Source of the DNA: Pedobacter endophyticus
Lineage (GTDB): Bacteria > Bacteroidota > Bacteroidia > Sphingobacteriales > Sphingobacteriaceae
Length of the DNA: 64,000 nucleotides
Assembly: GCF_015679185.1 (NCBI RefSeq)
Contig: NZ_CP064939.1
Span: forward strand, 3,906,001-3,970,000
Direction of reading: 5' to 3'
Below the pieces are notes generated by a model, which saw only the letters and a program-made list of their open reading frames with translations, was not told the origin of the DNA and did not search any database. Of this stretch, positions 9,241 through 18,154 are shown piece after piece (position 1 is the first letter of the stretch; the number at the start of each line of letters is the position of its first letter). The position numbers and the translations under genes were made by a program.

Positions 9241-10560
9241 ATGAAAAAAGACAAAATTACTGGCCTGTTATTTTTTTGGTTTATCAGTATACTGGCAACA
9301 GTTGCCGAAGCGCAAAGTAATAGCCCAATTGCTAACCAGGGGTTTGTTTACAAGGGTAAACAGGATCATCAGGCCGCTGAAAGCCATAAAAAACCCAGTG
9401 ACACGAGTAAGTATACGAAGCTTGTTGAATGGCAGGATGGTTACTTAGATATCCACCATATTAATACCGGAAGTGGAGATGCCTGTTTTATGATTTTTCC
9501 TGATGGAACAACTTTGCTTTTTGACGCAGGTAACCTGAACCAAAAACGATTTGGGGCAAAATATGCGCCCATGAAAACAACATCACCAAAGCCTGATTCT
9601 TCACGCTCTGCAAGCCAATGGATCGCCAAGTATATCAAAGATCGTTTGTATAACATTAAACAGCCGAAAATTGATTATGCACTGGTATCGCATTTTCACG
9701 ATGATCATTATGGCAGCTTGGTCGATTTAGGCAGAACGATCCCAATCAAAAAAATAATAGACCGCAATTATCCTGATTACGATTTTCCCGTCGATTTAAA
9801 AACCTACCTACAAGCAGATAACGACTTTAAAAAATACCTGGCGTTTATTGAGCATTCAAAAGTTAAAACCGAGTCGCTTAAAGCCGGCAGCAACACACAG
9901 ATCACGCTAAAAACCGGGGCAGAGCGCTATCCAACATTCAGTGTGCGCAATGTCAAATCCAATGCCGACATCTGGACAGGCCTTGGAGAAAATACAGTGC
10001 CGCATTTTACCGCTAATGATATCACAACTTTTTACAAGGGCAAATTCAACGAAAATACCTTGAGCCTGGCCATAAAGATCGCTTACGGACCTTTTGATTA
10101 TTTTACCGGAGGCGACAATACGGGGCTCCAGGGATTTGGGCTGCCCGCCTGGTTTGATGTAGAAACGCCCATGGCCAAGGCTGTCGGGAAAGTGGAGGTA
10201 ACCACGCTCAACCATCATGGAAACAGAGACGCCACCAACGCTTTTTTCTTGAAGACTCTAAATCCTAAAGTTGTTGTGCAGCAATCCTGGTGCTCAGATC
10301 ATCCCGGGCAGGAGGTTTTTCATCGTCTTATCGATCGTAATGAACAGGCCGAGCCGCGGGCTATTTTTGCCACCAATTTATTTGATGAGCTTAAGGTTGT
10401 TTACGGTCCGTGGTTGGTAAACAGCTACAAAAGTACGCAAGGGCATATCCTGGTAAGGGTACATCCCGGCGGTAAAACCTACGAAGTGATCGTTTTAGAT
10501 GATAGCCTGCCCGAAACGCGTGTAAAGAAAGTATTTGGCCCATATCATAGCATCGACTAG
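9241..10560 (+). CDS. Secreted metallo-beta-lactamase-fold hydrolase, ComEC C-terminal-like
   Basis: This is a two-metal hydrolase of the metallo-beta-lactamase fold, exported through a signal peptide (FFWFISILATVAEAQ). The early strand HINTGSGDACFMIFPDGTTLLFDAG is characteristic of ComEC/Rec2 C-terminal-like proteins. The metal motif HFHDDH (in VSHFHDDHYGSL) gives the HxHxDH signature. A later GGDN segment and LNHHGNRDA supply the remaining ligands. The length of 439 aa exceeds the minimal fold because of insertions. ComEC-type domains act on DNA in known competence systems, so nuclease or phosphodiesterase activity is a reasonable inference, but other hydrolyses remain possible. It lies in the same direction between the EEP and PafA-like genes, 125 and 65 bp away. 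Confidence 0.83.
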   Translation: MKKDKITGLLFFWFISILATVAEAQSNSPIANQGFVYKGKQDHQAAESHKKPSDTSKYTKLVEWQDGYLDIHHINTGSGDACFMIFPDGTTLLFDAGNLNQKRFGAKYAPMKTTSPKPDSSRSASQWIAKYIKDRLYNIKQPKIDYALVSHFHDDHYGSLVDLGRTIPIKKIIDRNYPDYDFPVDLKTYLQADNDFKKYLAFIEHSKVKTESLKAGSNTQITLKTGAERYPTFSVRNVKSNADIWTGLGENTVPHFTANDITTFYKGKFNENTLSLAIKIAYGPFDYFTGGDNTGLQGFGLPAWFDVETPMAKAVGKVEVTTLNHHGNRDATNAFFLKTLNPKVVVQQSWCSDHPGQEVFHRLIDRNEQAEPRAIFATNLFDELKVVYGPWLVNSYKSTQGHILVRVHPGGKTYEVIVLDDSLPETRVKKVFGPYHSID

Positions 10561-10625
10561 TGAAAAGAACAAGCGAAGACCAGGCAAAAACAACCATAAA
10601 AATTAGCACCTGAGCAATAGAAGAA

Positions 10626-12266
10626 ATGAAACACCATCTAAAATTTATTATCATCATCCTATTTGGCCTTAACCAAACTGTTTGCGCCCAACAAGATAAA
10701 AAGCCGAAGCTTGTGGTGGGTATCATTATAGATCAGATGCGGGCAGAATACCTTTATAGATTTAAGGACAATTACGGCGAGAATGGCTTTAAGCGATTGA
10801 TGAAAACCGGATTTAATGTAAAGAACACACATTACAATTATGTGCCTACCGCTACCGGGCCGGGCCACGCATCGGTTTATACGGGCACTACGCCATCCAA
10901 CCATGGTATCGTATCAAACCATTGGTATAACAGAGATACGAAGAAAATTATGTATTGCGCTGAAGATACCACCGCTGCATTAATTGATAATGATGATGCT
11001 CAAAAAAATACGAAAGACAAAACCTTTTTTCGCTCCCCTAGAAACCAAAAAACCACCACCATAACCGACGAACTGAAACTTTTTACCAATAACAGGGCAA
11101 AAGTTATCGGGATTTCTTTAAAAGATCGGGCAGCAATTTTTCCTGCCGGCCACCTCGCCAATGCAGCATTTTGGTACAACAGCAAGAACGGAAATTTTAT
11201 AACCAGTTCTTATTATTTGAACAGATTACCCCTTTGGCTGCAACAGTTTAATCAGAAGAAAAAGGCCGATTCATTATTAAACCTGGTTTGGAGTACAGCG
11301 TTACCTGTGGAAAGGTATATAAACAGCAAGGCTGATCACCAGAATTTCGAAAAGATCTTCAAAGGAAAACAGAATAGTGTTTTTCCTTATGATTTAAAAG
11401 AACTGCGCAAAACAAATGGAGATTTCGCATTGTTAACCGAAGTTCCGTACGGAAATACCATCTTAACAGCATTGGCCCTGGCTGCACTTAAAGGAGAAAA
11501 CCTTGGCAAAGGAGCCGAAACAGATTTTTTGACCATTAGCTATTCCAGCACAGATTATGTAGGGCATAACTTCGGAATCAGATCTAAAGAAATTGAGGAT
11601 ACCTATGTTCGTATGGATCAGGAAATTGCCTTACTCCTCAATGCTTTGGACACACATCTGGGAAAAAATGAATATACTTTATTCTTAACATCCGATCATG
11701 CCGGCAGCGATCATCCCCGCTTTTTGCAAGCAAACAATTTGCCGGGCGGATTTTATCATCCAAAGGCCATTAAAGAAAAATTGAACAGTCATTTATCAAA
11801 AGAGTTTGGCCCCAATAAGTATATCGCGTACATGGACAAGACACAAATTTATTTCCGTGAAACCGATACTTCAAAAGAAGATGTACTCGAAGCATCAGTA
11901 AAATTTCTACAATCGATTGATGGAATCAGGGAGGCTTTCATCCCCGGAGATCCCGAATGGAACCTGGATAACAGCACGCTTTCAACCTTCATAAAAAATA
12001 CCTATAACCCGGCACAATCTGGCGACATTATTTACCATACCTATTCGGGTTGGATGGAAGAACTGCCGTTTGGCACCACACATGGAACCGCATTTAACAG
12101 CGATACCCACGTGCCTTTACTGTGGTTTGGAAATGGTATTACAAGAGGAGAGACGATAAAGCTCCATAGCATAACCCAAGTGGCACCTACACTTTCCTTT
12201 TTGCTTAACATTCCGTTGGCAAACGCATCAAATCCGCAACCTATCGAAGAAATTTTCGAGCGGTAG
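10626..12266 (+). CDS. pafA: PafA-like alkaline phosphatase (calcium/zinc-type, secreted)
   Basis: This is a secreted alkaline-phosphatase-superfamily enzyme of the PafA group that releases phosphate from organic monoesters. The signal peptide ends TVCAQQ. Active-site elements are recognisable: Asp36 in GIIIDQMRAEY, a threonine nucleophile in VPTATGPGHAS (probably Thr77), Asn98 in GIVSNHWYN, a Lys-x-Arg pair in SLKDRAAIFPAGH, the metal ligands of STDYVGHNFG and TSDHAGSDHPR, and the late His in GTTHGTAFNSD. The KxR/Asn combination is what distinguishes PafA from E. coli PhoA. The length of 546 aa is normal. As the last gene of the block it would complete phosphodiester breakdown by EEP or MBL enzymes to free phosphate. 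I see no Pho-box-like element. Confidence 0.92.
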   Translation: MKHHLKFIIIILFGLNQTVCAQQDKKPKLVVGIIIDQMRAEYLYRFKDNYGENGFKRLMKTGFNVKNTHYNYVPTATGPGHASVYTGTTPSNHGIVSNHWYNRDTKKIMYCAEDTTAALIDNDDAQKNTKDKTFFRSPRNQKTTTITDELKLFTNNRAKVIGISLKDRAAIFPAGHLANAAFWYNSKNGNFITSSYYLNRLPLWLQQFNQKKKADSLLNLVWSTALPVERYINSKADHQNFEKIFKGKQNSVFPYDLKELRKTNGDFALLTEVPYGNTILTALALAALKGENLGKGAETDFLTISYSSTDYVGHNFGIRSKEIEDTYVRMDQEIALLLNALDTHLGKNEYTLFLTSDHAGSDHPRFLQANNLPGGFYHPKAIKEKLNSHLSKEFGPNKYIAYMDKTQIYFRETDTSKEDVLEASVKFLQSIDGIREAFIPGDPEWNLDNSTLSTFIKNTYNPAQSGDIIYHTYSGWMEELPFGTTHGTAFNSDTHVPLLWFGNGITRGETIKLHSITQVAPTLSFLLNIPLANASNPQPIEEIFER

Positions 12267-12359
12267 TCTGAGCCCTTATAACGATGCCTAAAGTTCTGGA
12301 AGCTGAAATAATCTAAAATTGTTTGCGAGGCATTGCACGCAACCTCAAACTTTTGGACG

Positions 12360-12800
12360 AATTAGCTAATGAACCAATGCATTCAATTAGTCATCGGATG
12401 AATCTAGCAACCCTGTTAGGAATTCATCCGATGACTGAAGAACCAGCGAACTAATGAACCAATGCATTCAACTAGTCATCGGATGAATCTAGCGACCCTG
12501 TTAGGAATTCATCCGATGACTGAAGAACCAGCGAACTAATGAACCAATGAATTCAATTAGTCATCGGATGAATCTAGCGACCCTGTTAGGAATTCATTCG
12601 ATGACTGAAGAACCAGTGAACTAATGAGCCAATGAACCAATGAATTCAATTAGTCATCGGATGAATCTAGCGACCCTGTTAGGAATTCATCCGATGACTG
12701 AAGAACCAATGAACCAGTGAACCAATGCATTCAATTAGTCATCGGATGAATCTAGCGACCCTGTTAGGAATTCATCCGATGACTGAAGAACCAGTGAACT
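12360..12800. repeat. Five-copy 85-bp hairpin repeat array
   Basis: Five tandem units each contain an inverted repeat TCATCGGATGAAT / ATTCATCCGATGA around an 18-nt loop. The hairpins lie at 12391-12434, 12476-12519, 12561-12604, 12654-12697 and 12739-12782. Spacing is 85, 85, 93 and 85 bp; the fourth interval is longer by a small duplication of the linker words. Copy 3 has one stem mismatch and copy 1 one loop change. The linkers are themselves stuttering words (gaaccaatga, aactaatgaacc). No ORF spans the array. It separates pafA from the M61 peptidase gene. Confidence 0.9.
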
Positions 12801-12863
12801 AATGAACGAATAAACTTCGGACACTTCGACCTCGGACTTTCGGACTTTTCTCGACTTATTTTA

Positions 12864-12871
12864 TAAATTTG
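12864..12871 (+). promoter_or_regulatory. Putative -7 promoter element for the M61 peptidase gene
   Basis: TAAATTTG matches the Bacteroidota -7 consensus TAnnTTTG and ends 18 nt before the ATG at 12890. No clear TTTG -33 element is visible at the expected distance. Its presence argues against the TTG at 12869 as start codon because that TTG is part of the box. Confidence 0.5.
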
Positions 12872-12889
12872 TGGCAAAACACCCTCAAT

Positions 12890-14722
12890 ATGTTTAATAA
12901 AAAATCAGTTTTAAGTTTAGTTTTATTGCTAACATGTATTATGGCAGCGAAAGCACAGGTAAAAATTGGCTATGAGGTTTCTTTTAAAGAACCACAGGCC
13001 CATTATGCCGAAGTTCAGATGAATATTTCTGGATGGGCAAAGGATTATGTTGATGTGAAGATGCCCGTTTGGACACCAGGTTCTTATTTGATACGTGAAT
13101 TTGAAAAAAGTGTAGAAGAATTTAGTGCTACAGCCGCTGGCAAGCCTGTAAAAGTTGAAAAAGTAAGGAAGAATATTTGGAGGATTTTTTCTAATAAGGC
13201 CGCAAATATTCAGGTCAACTATCGCGTTTATGCATTCGAGATTTCGGTGCGTACCCCGTTTATCGATGAGTCGCACGCCTTCCTATCTCCGACCGCGATT
13301 TTTATGCATCCCGAAGGCATGATTAAATCGCCAAGTACCGTAAAAATAATACCTTTTAAAACCTGGAGCAAGGTTTCTACAGGGTTAGCGCCCGTAGCTG
13401 GTCAATCTTTTACCTATACTGCACCCGATTTCGATATTTTGTATGATAGCCCGATTGAGGTTGGAAACCAGGATGTATTCGAGTTTATGGCAGCAGGAGT
13501 GCGCCATGAGGTGGCCATGTACGGCGGCGGTAATTACGATAAGGAGAAGCTAAAAGTAGATATGGCGAAAATTGTTGAAGAGGCAACCGCTGTTTATGGC
13601 GAAAACCCCAACAAACACTATGTTTTTATTGTACACAACTTTTTAAGAGGCGGAGGTGGATTAGAGCATTTAAACTCTACAACACTCGGCGCATCTAGAA
13701 ATGCCTACAATACCGAAGCAGGTTACAAAGGCTTTTTAGGTCTTGTTGCGCACGAATATCACCACTTGTGGAATGTTAAGCGCCTCCGTCCTGTAGCTTT
13801 GGGGCCGTTCGATTACGATAACGAGAATTATACAACAAACCTTTGGGTTGCCGAAGGCTTTACCTCATACTACGAAAACAAGTTTATGCACAGGGCCGGT
13901 TTTAACGATGCCGATAAATTTGTAAACGACCTGGCTGGTGGCATAGCAACGGTCCTGAACACGCCCGGCGCAAAATATCAATCTGCAGCCTCATCGAGTT
14001 ACGATGCCTGGATCATTGGTTATCGCCCGAATGAGAACTCAAGAAATAATTCTATCTCTTATTATAACAAAGGTGAAGTAATTGGCATTTTGATGGATCT
14101 TGAAATTATTAATGCCACCAAAGGAGCCAAAAGTTTAGATGATGTAATGAAAGCCATGTACTTGCAGTGCAAAACCCTTAAACGTGGTTATACCGATGCA
14201 GAGTTTAAGGCCATGGTAGAGAAAGTATCTGGCATCAGTTTCGATAGTTTTTGGGCCAAATACGTTAACGGTGTTGTAGACCCTGAATATGTAAAATATT
14301 TCGGTTATGCGGGTGTTGATGTAAGCACCGAGAACGCAACGCCAAATAAACCTGTAACGGGAGCTTCAGGCCAATTAACCAACGACGGTACAATCAGTGT
14401 TACATCGATAGCACGAAATTCTGCCGCCTGGGTTGGAGGCTTAAACGTAAACGACGAAATTGTGTCTGTAGACGGCGTTACTGTGCTCGATGCACTGGCT
14501 ACTATAAAGTTAAGAAGCGCAATGCTTTCTTTGGAAACCTTGCCATTAGTTGCCAACAAGAAAATTGGCGAAACTTTAAAGCTACAAGTTAAACGCGATG
14601 GCTTAGCTAAGGAAATTGTTTTAACCCTTAAAGAAAACCCAAGCGTGCGCCTAAAAGCGACGATCAACCAAAACGCAACAGCAGCTCAAAAAGCGGTTTT
14701 AGCCAAATGGTTGGGGAATTAA
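12890..14722 (+). CDS. M61 family glycyl aminopeptidase with C-terminal PDZ domain
   Basis: This is a zinc metallopeptidase of family M61, exported by an N-terminal signal (SLVLLLTCIMAAKAQ). The ATG at 12890 is chosen because it gives a compact signal peptide and follows the -7 box; a TTG seven codons earlier lies inside that box. An N-terminal beta-domain (MPVWTPGSYLIREFEKSVEEF) precedes the catalytic domain. The zinc site is HEYHH at residues 288-292 in LVAHEYHHLWNVKRLRP, with the third ligand Glu322 in NLWVAEGFTSYYENK. A PDZ domain occupies roughly the last 110 residues (SVTSIARNSAAWVGGLNVNDEIVSVDG). The 610-aa length agrees with the family. M61 peptidases release N-terminal glycine or alanine; the physiological substrate is unknown. 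Confidence 0.92.
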   Translation: MFNKKSVLSLVLLLTCIMAAKAQVKIGYEVSFKEPQAHYAEVQMNISGWAKDYVDVKMPVWTPGSYLIREFEKSVEEFSATAAGKPVKVEKVRKNIWRIFSNKAANIQVNYRVYAFEISVRTPFIDESHAFLSPTAIFMHPEGMIKSPSTVKIIPFKTWSKVSTGLAPVAGQSFTYTAPDFDILYDSPIEVGNQDVFEFMAAGVRHEVAMYGGGNYDKEKLKVDMAKIVEEATAVYGENPNKHYVFIVHNFLRGGGGLEHLNSTTLGASRNAYNTEAGYKGFLGLVAHEYHHLWNVKRLRPVALGPFDYDNENYTTNLWVAEGFTSYYENKFMHRAGFNDADKFVNDLAGGIATVLNTPGAKYQSAASSSYDAWIIGYRPNENSRNNSISYYNKGEVIGILMDLEIINATKGAKSLDDVMKAMYLQCKTLKRGYTDAEFKAMVEKVSGISFDSFWAKYVNGVVDPEYVKYFGYAGVDVSTENATPNKPVTGASGQLTNDGTISVTSIARNSAAWVGGLNVNDEIVSVDGVTVLDALATIKLRSAMLSLETLPLVANKKIGETLKLQVKRDGLAKEIVLTLKENPSVRLKATINQNATAAQKAVLAKWLGN

Positions 14723-14780
14723 GTTCGGAGTTTGGAGTCGTGAGTTCTAAGTCTTCAGTCACTAGCCTTTTTCGCAAATA

Positions 14781-14822
14781 AAAAATCCCGTGAGCGCTAT
14801 CAATGCCTTACGGGATTTTTTT
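14781..14822 (+). terminator. Intrinsic terminator after M61 peptidase gene
   Basis: AAAAATCCCGT and ACGGGATTTTT form a perfect 11-bp stem, closed by an 18-nt loop and followed by T residues. It lies about 60 nt after the stop codon. The A-tract on the left makes it bidirectional. Confidence 0.8.
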
Positions 14823-15082
14823 ATTGGGGATTTTTGGGGAACAATTGGGGCGAAAAAATATTCGCTGCTTTTTTGACCCCACTTTATTCCTCGTTTTTAT
14901 GGCACTGAAGTCTGTTTTTTTATTGGCTGAGTTTTTGAACTAGTTGGTTATGTTGATCTAAATAATGAGAAACAATTTAACATCCAAAACTTTATCTTGT
15001 TTCGGAAATTAGTGGCTCAATTGTTATCGTCATCAGTAACTCTTGAGCGCTAATTTTTTATTTGCCAACACTTTTAATTCAT
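14823..15082. other. Gap between two near-identical terminators
   Basis: This 260-bp A+T-rich stretch has no convincing ORF and is bounded on both sides by hairpins sharing the stem AAAATCCCGTGAG. It could encode a small RNA, or be filler between a duplicated terminator. I found no clear promoter. Confidence 0.3.
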
Positions 15083-15125
15083 AAAAAAAATCCCGTGAGA
15101 GCTGTGTCTCACGGGATTTTTGTTT
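15083..15125 (+). terminator. Second intrinsic terminator with the same stem sequence
   Basis: AAAAATCCCGTGAGA and TCTCACGGGATTTTT form a perfect 15-bp stem with a six-base loop, flanked by A and T tracts, so it can work in both directions. No gene ends immediately before it on either strand. Confidence 0.75.
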
Positions 15126-15235
15126 TAAGCCCCACCCAACCTCCTCAGAGGGAAAGAGTTAGCGATAAGCTAATATGCGAATCGTAAATTAGCGAGGCGC
15201 TCGATAAATTTCGGCTTTAGTCTTTAGTATTTTCC

Positions 15236-15656
15236 TCCCAAAGGGCAATGTCATTTAGTTAACCATGACGGGTGTCAGTCTGAGCGGAGTCGAAGACTTT
15301 TTTCTATCGGATAAATCTATTAACATCTGCCCTTCGACTGAGCCTGTATTGAGCCTTTCGTCTACGCTCAAGATAAACTCCAGTCGAAATGCTCAGGGGG
15401 ACAATATTTCTTAGTTTTACCTCAACCAAATGAAATTGCCCAATGGGATGCCTTTGGAACAGCTTTTAGCTTCCTCGGACTCTCAGACTTCCCAACTTCG
15501 GACTTTCTTTAGTCTTTCCGCTTTTAGCTTCGGTCTTTCAGCTTTAGCCTTTCAGCTTCTTAGGACTTTCAGACTTCGGACTTCGGACTCCTTTTAGTCT
15601 TTCCGCTTCAGTCTTTCAGCTTCTTCGGACTTTCGGACTTCCCGACTTCGGACTAA
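15236..15656. repeat. Dispersed GTCGAAG-type repeat followed by stuttering CTTCGGACTTTCGGACT tract
   Basis: Positions about 15240-15420 carry one copy of the dispersed intergenic element built from gtcgaagac, cttcgact, gagcctgtattgagc and gctcaggggg. From about 15465 to 15656 the sequence stutters over the words ttcggac, cttcggactttc, cttttagtctttc and ctttcagctt in changing order, up to the stop codon of the minus-strand barrel gene. No ORF uses this DNA. Confidence 0.75.
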
Positions 15657-16117
15657 AAAGTATATCTAAATCCTAATCCAAATCTGCCGGCGTTAAAATC
15701 GCTATCATTATCGCCGATATAAAGTCTAGGTCTCCAATCTAAGGCCAAAGCCAACGGTGCGCCCGAGAATTTGTAATCTAAACCAACCATTGGCACTAAG
15801 TAAAAGCTCGATCCACCATCGTACAATTGTACCGAAGGACCACCACCTAAATACCAATCAAGGCCCGATGCACCCGGAATTGCCGAGTTGTATTGTAAAA
15901 AGCCCTGAATAATTGTAGAGTTTCCACCAAATAAAACATCGCCTTGTATGGCTGCTTTTGAACTGAAGTGGTGTCTGATAGATGGGCCAACCAAAGTTGC
16001 GCCGTCACCAAAATCGATGCCTAAACCAAGGCCCGTTTTGTAGTTTTGTGCCTTAACACTTGTTGTCGAGATTGCGAACAATGCAATGCATCCTAAAATT
16101 GTAAATAACTTTTTCAT
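15653..16117 (-). CDS. Small outer-membrane beta-barrel-like protein
   Basis: The protein has a clear signal peptide (ILGCIALFAISTTSVKAQ) and then alternating amphipathic strands rich in Gly and aromatic residues, such as GLGLGIDFGDG, AAIQGDVLFGG, DWYLGGGPSVQLY and YLVPMVGLDYKF. It ends GRFGLGFRYTF with the C-terminal Phe typical of outer-membrane barrels. At 154 aa it fits an eight-stranded barrel similar to porin-like or OmpW/OmpX-size proteins. I cannot name a specific family or function. The gene is alone on its strand, convergent with the M61 gene and divergent from the acyl-CoA ligase gene. Its stop codon lies at the very end of a stuttering repeat tract. Confidence 0.75.
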   Translation of the reverse strand: MKKLFTILGCIALFAISTTSVKAQNYKTGLGLGIDFGDGATLVGPSIRHHFSSKAAIQGDVLFGGNSTIIQGFLQYNSAIPGASGLDWYLGGGPSVQLYDGGSSFYLVPMVGLDYKFSGAPLALALDWRPRLYIGDNDSDFNAGRFGLGFRYTF

Positions 16118-16378
16118 AACAGAGATAATTTTAAATGATTTTTTAAAGCTATCGAACTAACAATTTTGATGCCGTTTCTGTTTTTTGCGTAAAATCTTCG
16201 CTGAGATAAAAGAACAATGCTTGCATAGTAATTTTGTTATTGGTAAGTTTATTGGACTAAATTTTTGATGAACTAAATTTTGTTAAGGCAATACCAACAA
16301 CGCTTTTAGTTTAAAAAATTAGCGGTTGAACACATTTTTAAGTTCAATTTTTTAACTTAACCAAATAATATTAAACGT

Positions 16379-18154
16379 ATGGCTGCAGAAATAACGAGGG
16401 TTTTTGATTTGTTAAGAATTAGCCTTGATCAACCAAAAGAGCAATTTATCAGTGGAAAAATTAATGGCAAATGGGTTCATTATAGTACGCAGGAATTTTG
16501 CGATACTGTAGATAATTTGAGCCGCGGACTAATCAAGGCCGGTATCGGCAAGGGCGGACGGGTTGCCGTTATGAGCCATAACAGGCCCGAGTGGAATATT
16601 GCCGACTTTGCCGCCAACCAAATTGGTGCCTATCAAATTCCTTTGTACCCAACGCTGGCCGAGCACGATATTCAGTTTATTCTTACCGATGCCCAAATTA
16701 CCATCTTATTTGTAGCTGATGAGGATTTGTACCAAAAAATTAAGCCTTGCGTTAATGCCGTAAATCCCGATATTAAAATATTTAGCTTCAATAAAATAAA
16801 CAATGTCGAATGCTGGACTACCTTAATAGAAGAAGGTAAGAAGGCTACCCAAATCAATCTCGATGATTACCGCAGCAAAGTAGCGCCAGAAGATATTCTC
16901 ACGCTGATTTATACCTCCGGCACCACCGGAACGCCGAAAGGAGTAATGTTGACCCATAACAATCTCGTGGCCAATTTTGTAAACTCGGCCGTCGTAATGC
17001 CCGATGGTGTAAACAAAAGTTTAAGCTTTTTGCCCTTGTCGCACATTTTCGAGCGAATGATCATCTATTTGTATCTGTTTAACCATACCGCCATTTATTA
17101 CGCCGAAAGTATGGAAACCATCGTGGCCGATATTCAGCATGTAAAACCTAATGCATTTTCTACCGTGCCAAGGCTGCTCGAAAAAGTGTACGATAAGATT
17201 ATGGAAAAGGGCAAATCGCTAACCGGCATAAAAAAAGCAATTTTCTTTTGGTCCCTCGCCTTGGCAGAAAATTATACTATTGATGCAGGCCCATGGTACA
17301 ACTTTAAGCTTGGCATCGCCCGGAAGTTGGTTTTTAAGAAATGGCAGGAAGCCCTGGGTGGAGAAATTGTAGTTATCGTTTCCGGAGGTGCCGCACTAAA
17401 TCCGCGTTTGGCCCGAATATTTTGGGCTGCTGGCATGCCTGTTTTCGAGGGCTACGGCCTTACCGAAACCTCACCCGTAATAACCGTTAATCATTTCGGG
17501 GGTACCATGTTCGGGACTGTTGGCGAGGTTATCAAAGGCGTTGAAGTAAAAATTGCTCCCGATGGAGAAGTGTTAACACGAGGCCATCAGGTAATGAAAG
17601 GCTATTATAACCAACCCGGGCTAACTGCCGAAACGATAGACAGCGAAGGCTGGTTTCATACGGGCGATATTGGCGAACTGATCAACGGAAAGTTCTTAAA
17701 AATTACAGACCGGAAAAAAGAAATGTTTAAAACTGCCGGGGGAAAATATGTTGCACCCCAATCGTTGGAAAATAAATATAAAGAGTCGATATTTATCGAG
17801 CAAATCATGGTGCTCGGCGAAAACCGAAAGTTCCCATCCGCGTTGGTTGTACCCAATTTTGAAACACTAAAAACTTGGGCCGCAAAAAAAGGCATCAAGT
17901 TTACAACCAACGAAGAGATTATTAAAAACGAACAGGTTTTGGCCAAGTATAACGAAGTTATTGAGGCGGCCAATGCAGGCTTTGGTAAGTGGGAACAGGT
18001 AAAAAGGCTGGCGCTGTTGCCAAAAGAGTGGAGTATAGATGGTGGCGAGTTAACACCCAAGCTCAGCTTGAAAAGAAAGGTGATTACAGAAAAAAACAAC
18101 CCTATAATAGAGAAAATATATAAAGATGCAGAAAACTACAAAGCACCTGGTTAA
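16379..18154 (+). CDS. Long-chain fatty acid-CoA ligase (AMP-dependent synthetase)
   Basis: This is an adenylate-forming enzyme that activates fatty acids to acyl-CoA with ATP. The AMP-binding P-loop is LTLIYTSGTTGTPKGVMLTH near residues 177-197. The A5-type motif GYGLTETSPVITVN lies near residue 360, followed by GEVLTRGHQVMKGYYNQP, the hinge motif WFHTGDIGEL and DRKKEMFKTAGGKYVAP. The arrangement and 591-aa length match the long-chain acyl-CoA synthetase group (FAA1-like). The C-terminal catalytic lysine lies in the segment ending TPKLSLKRKVI. The gene overlaps the ggt start by 29 bp, so the two are probably transcribed together. It provides the substrate for the beta-oxidation enzymes encoded 5 kb downstream. 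Confidence 0.92.
   Translation: MAAEITRVFDLLRISLDQPKEQFISGKINGKWVHYSTQEFCDTVDNLSRGLIKAGIGKGGRVAVMSHNRPEWNIADFAANQIGAYQIPLYPTLAEHDIQFILTDAQITILFVADEDLYQKIKPCVNAVNPDIKIFSFNKINNVECWTTLIEEGKKATQINLDDYRSKVAPEDILTLIYTSGTTGTPKGVMLTHNNLVANFVNSAVVMPDGVNKSLSFLPLSHIFERMIIYLYLFNHTAIYYAESMETIVADIQHVKPNAFSTVPRLLEKVYDKIMEKGKSLTGIKKAIFFWSLALAENYTIDAGPWYNFKLGIARKLVFKKWQEALGGEIVVIVSGGAALNPRLARIFWAAGMPVFEGYGLTETSPVITVNHFGGTMFGTVGEVIKGVEVKIAPDGEVLTRGHQVMKGYYNQPGLTAETIDSEGWFHTGDIGELINGKFLKITDRKKEMFKTAGGKYVAPQSLENKYKESIFIEQIMVLGENRKFPSALVVPNFETLKTWAAKKGIKFTTNEEIIKNEQVLAKYNEVIEAANAGFGKWEQVKRLALLPKEWSIDGGELTPKLSLKRKVITEKNNPIIEKIYKDAENYKAPG

Noticed and set aside
12869..12889. TTG start for the M61 peptidase
   Set aside because: The TTG is part of the TAAATTTG -7 box. 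The ATG at 12890 gives a proper signal peptide.
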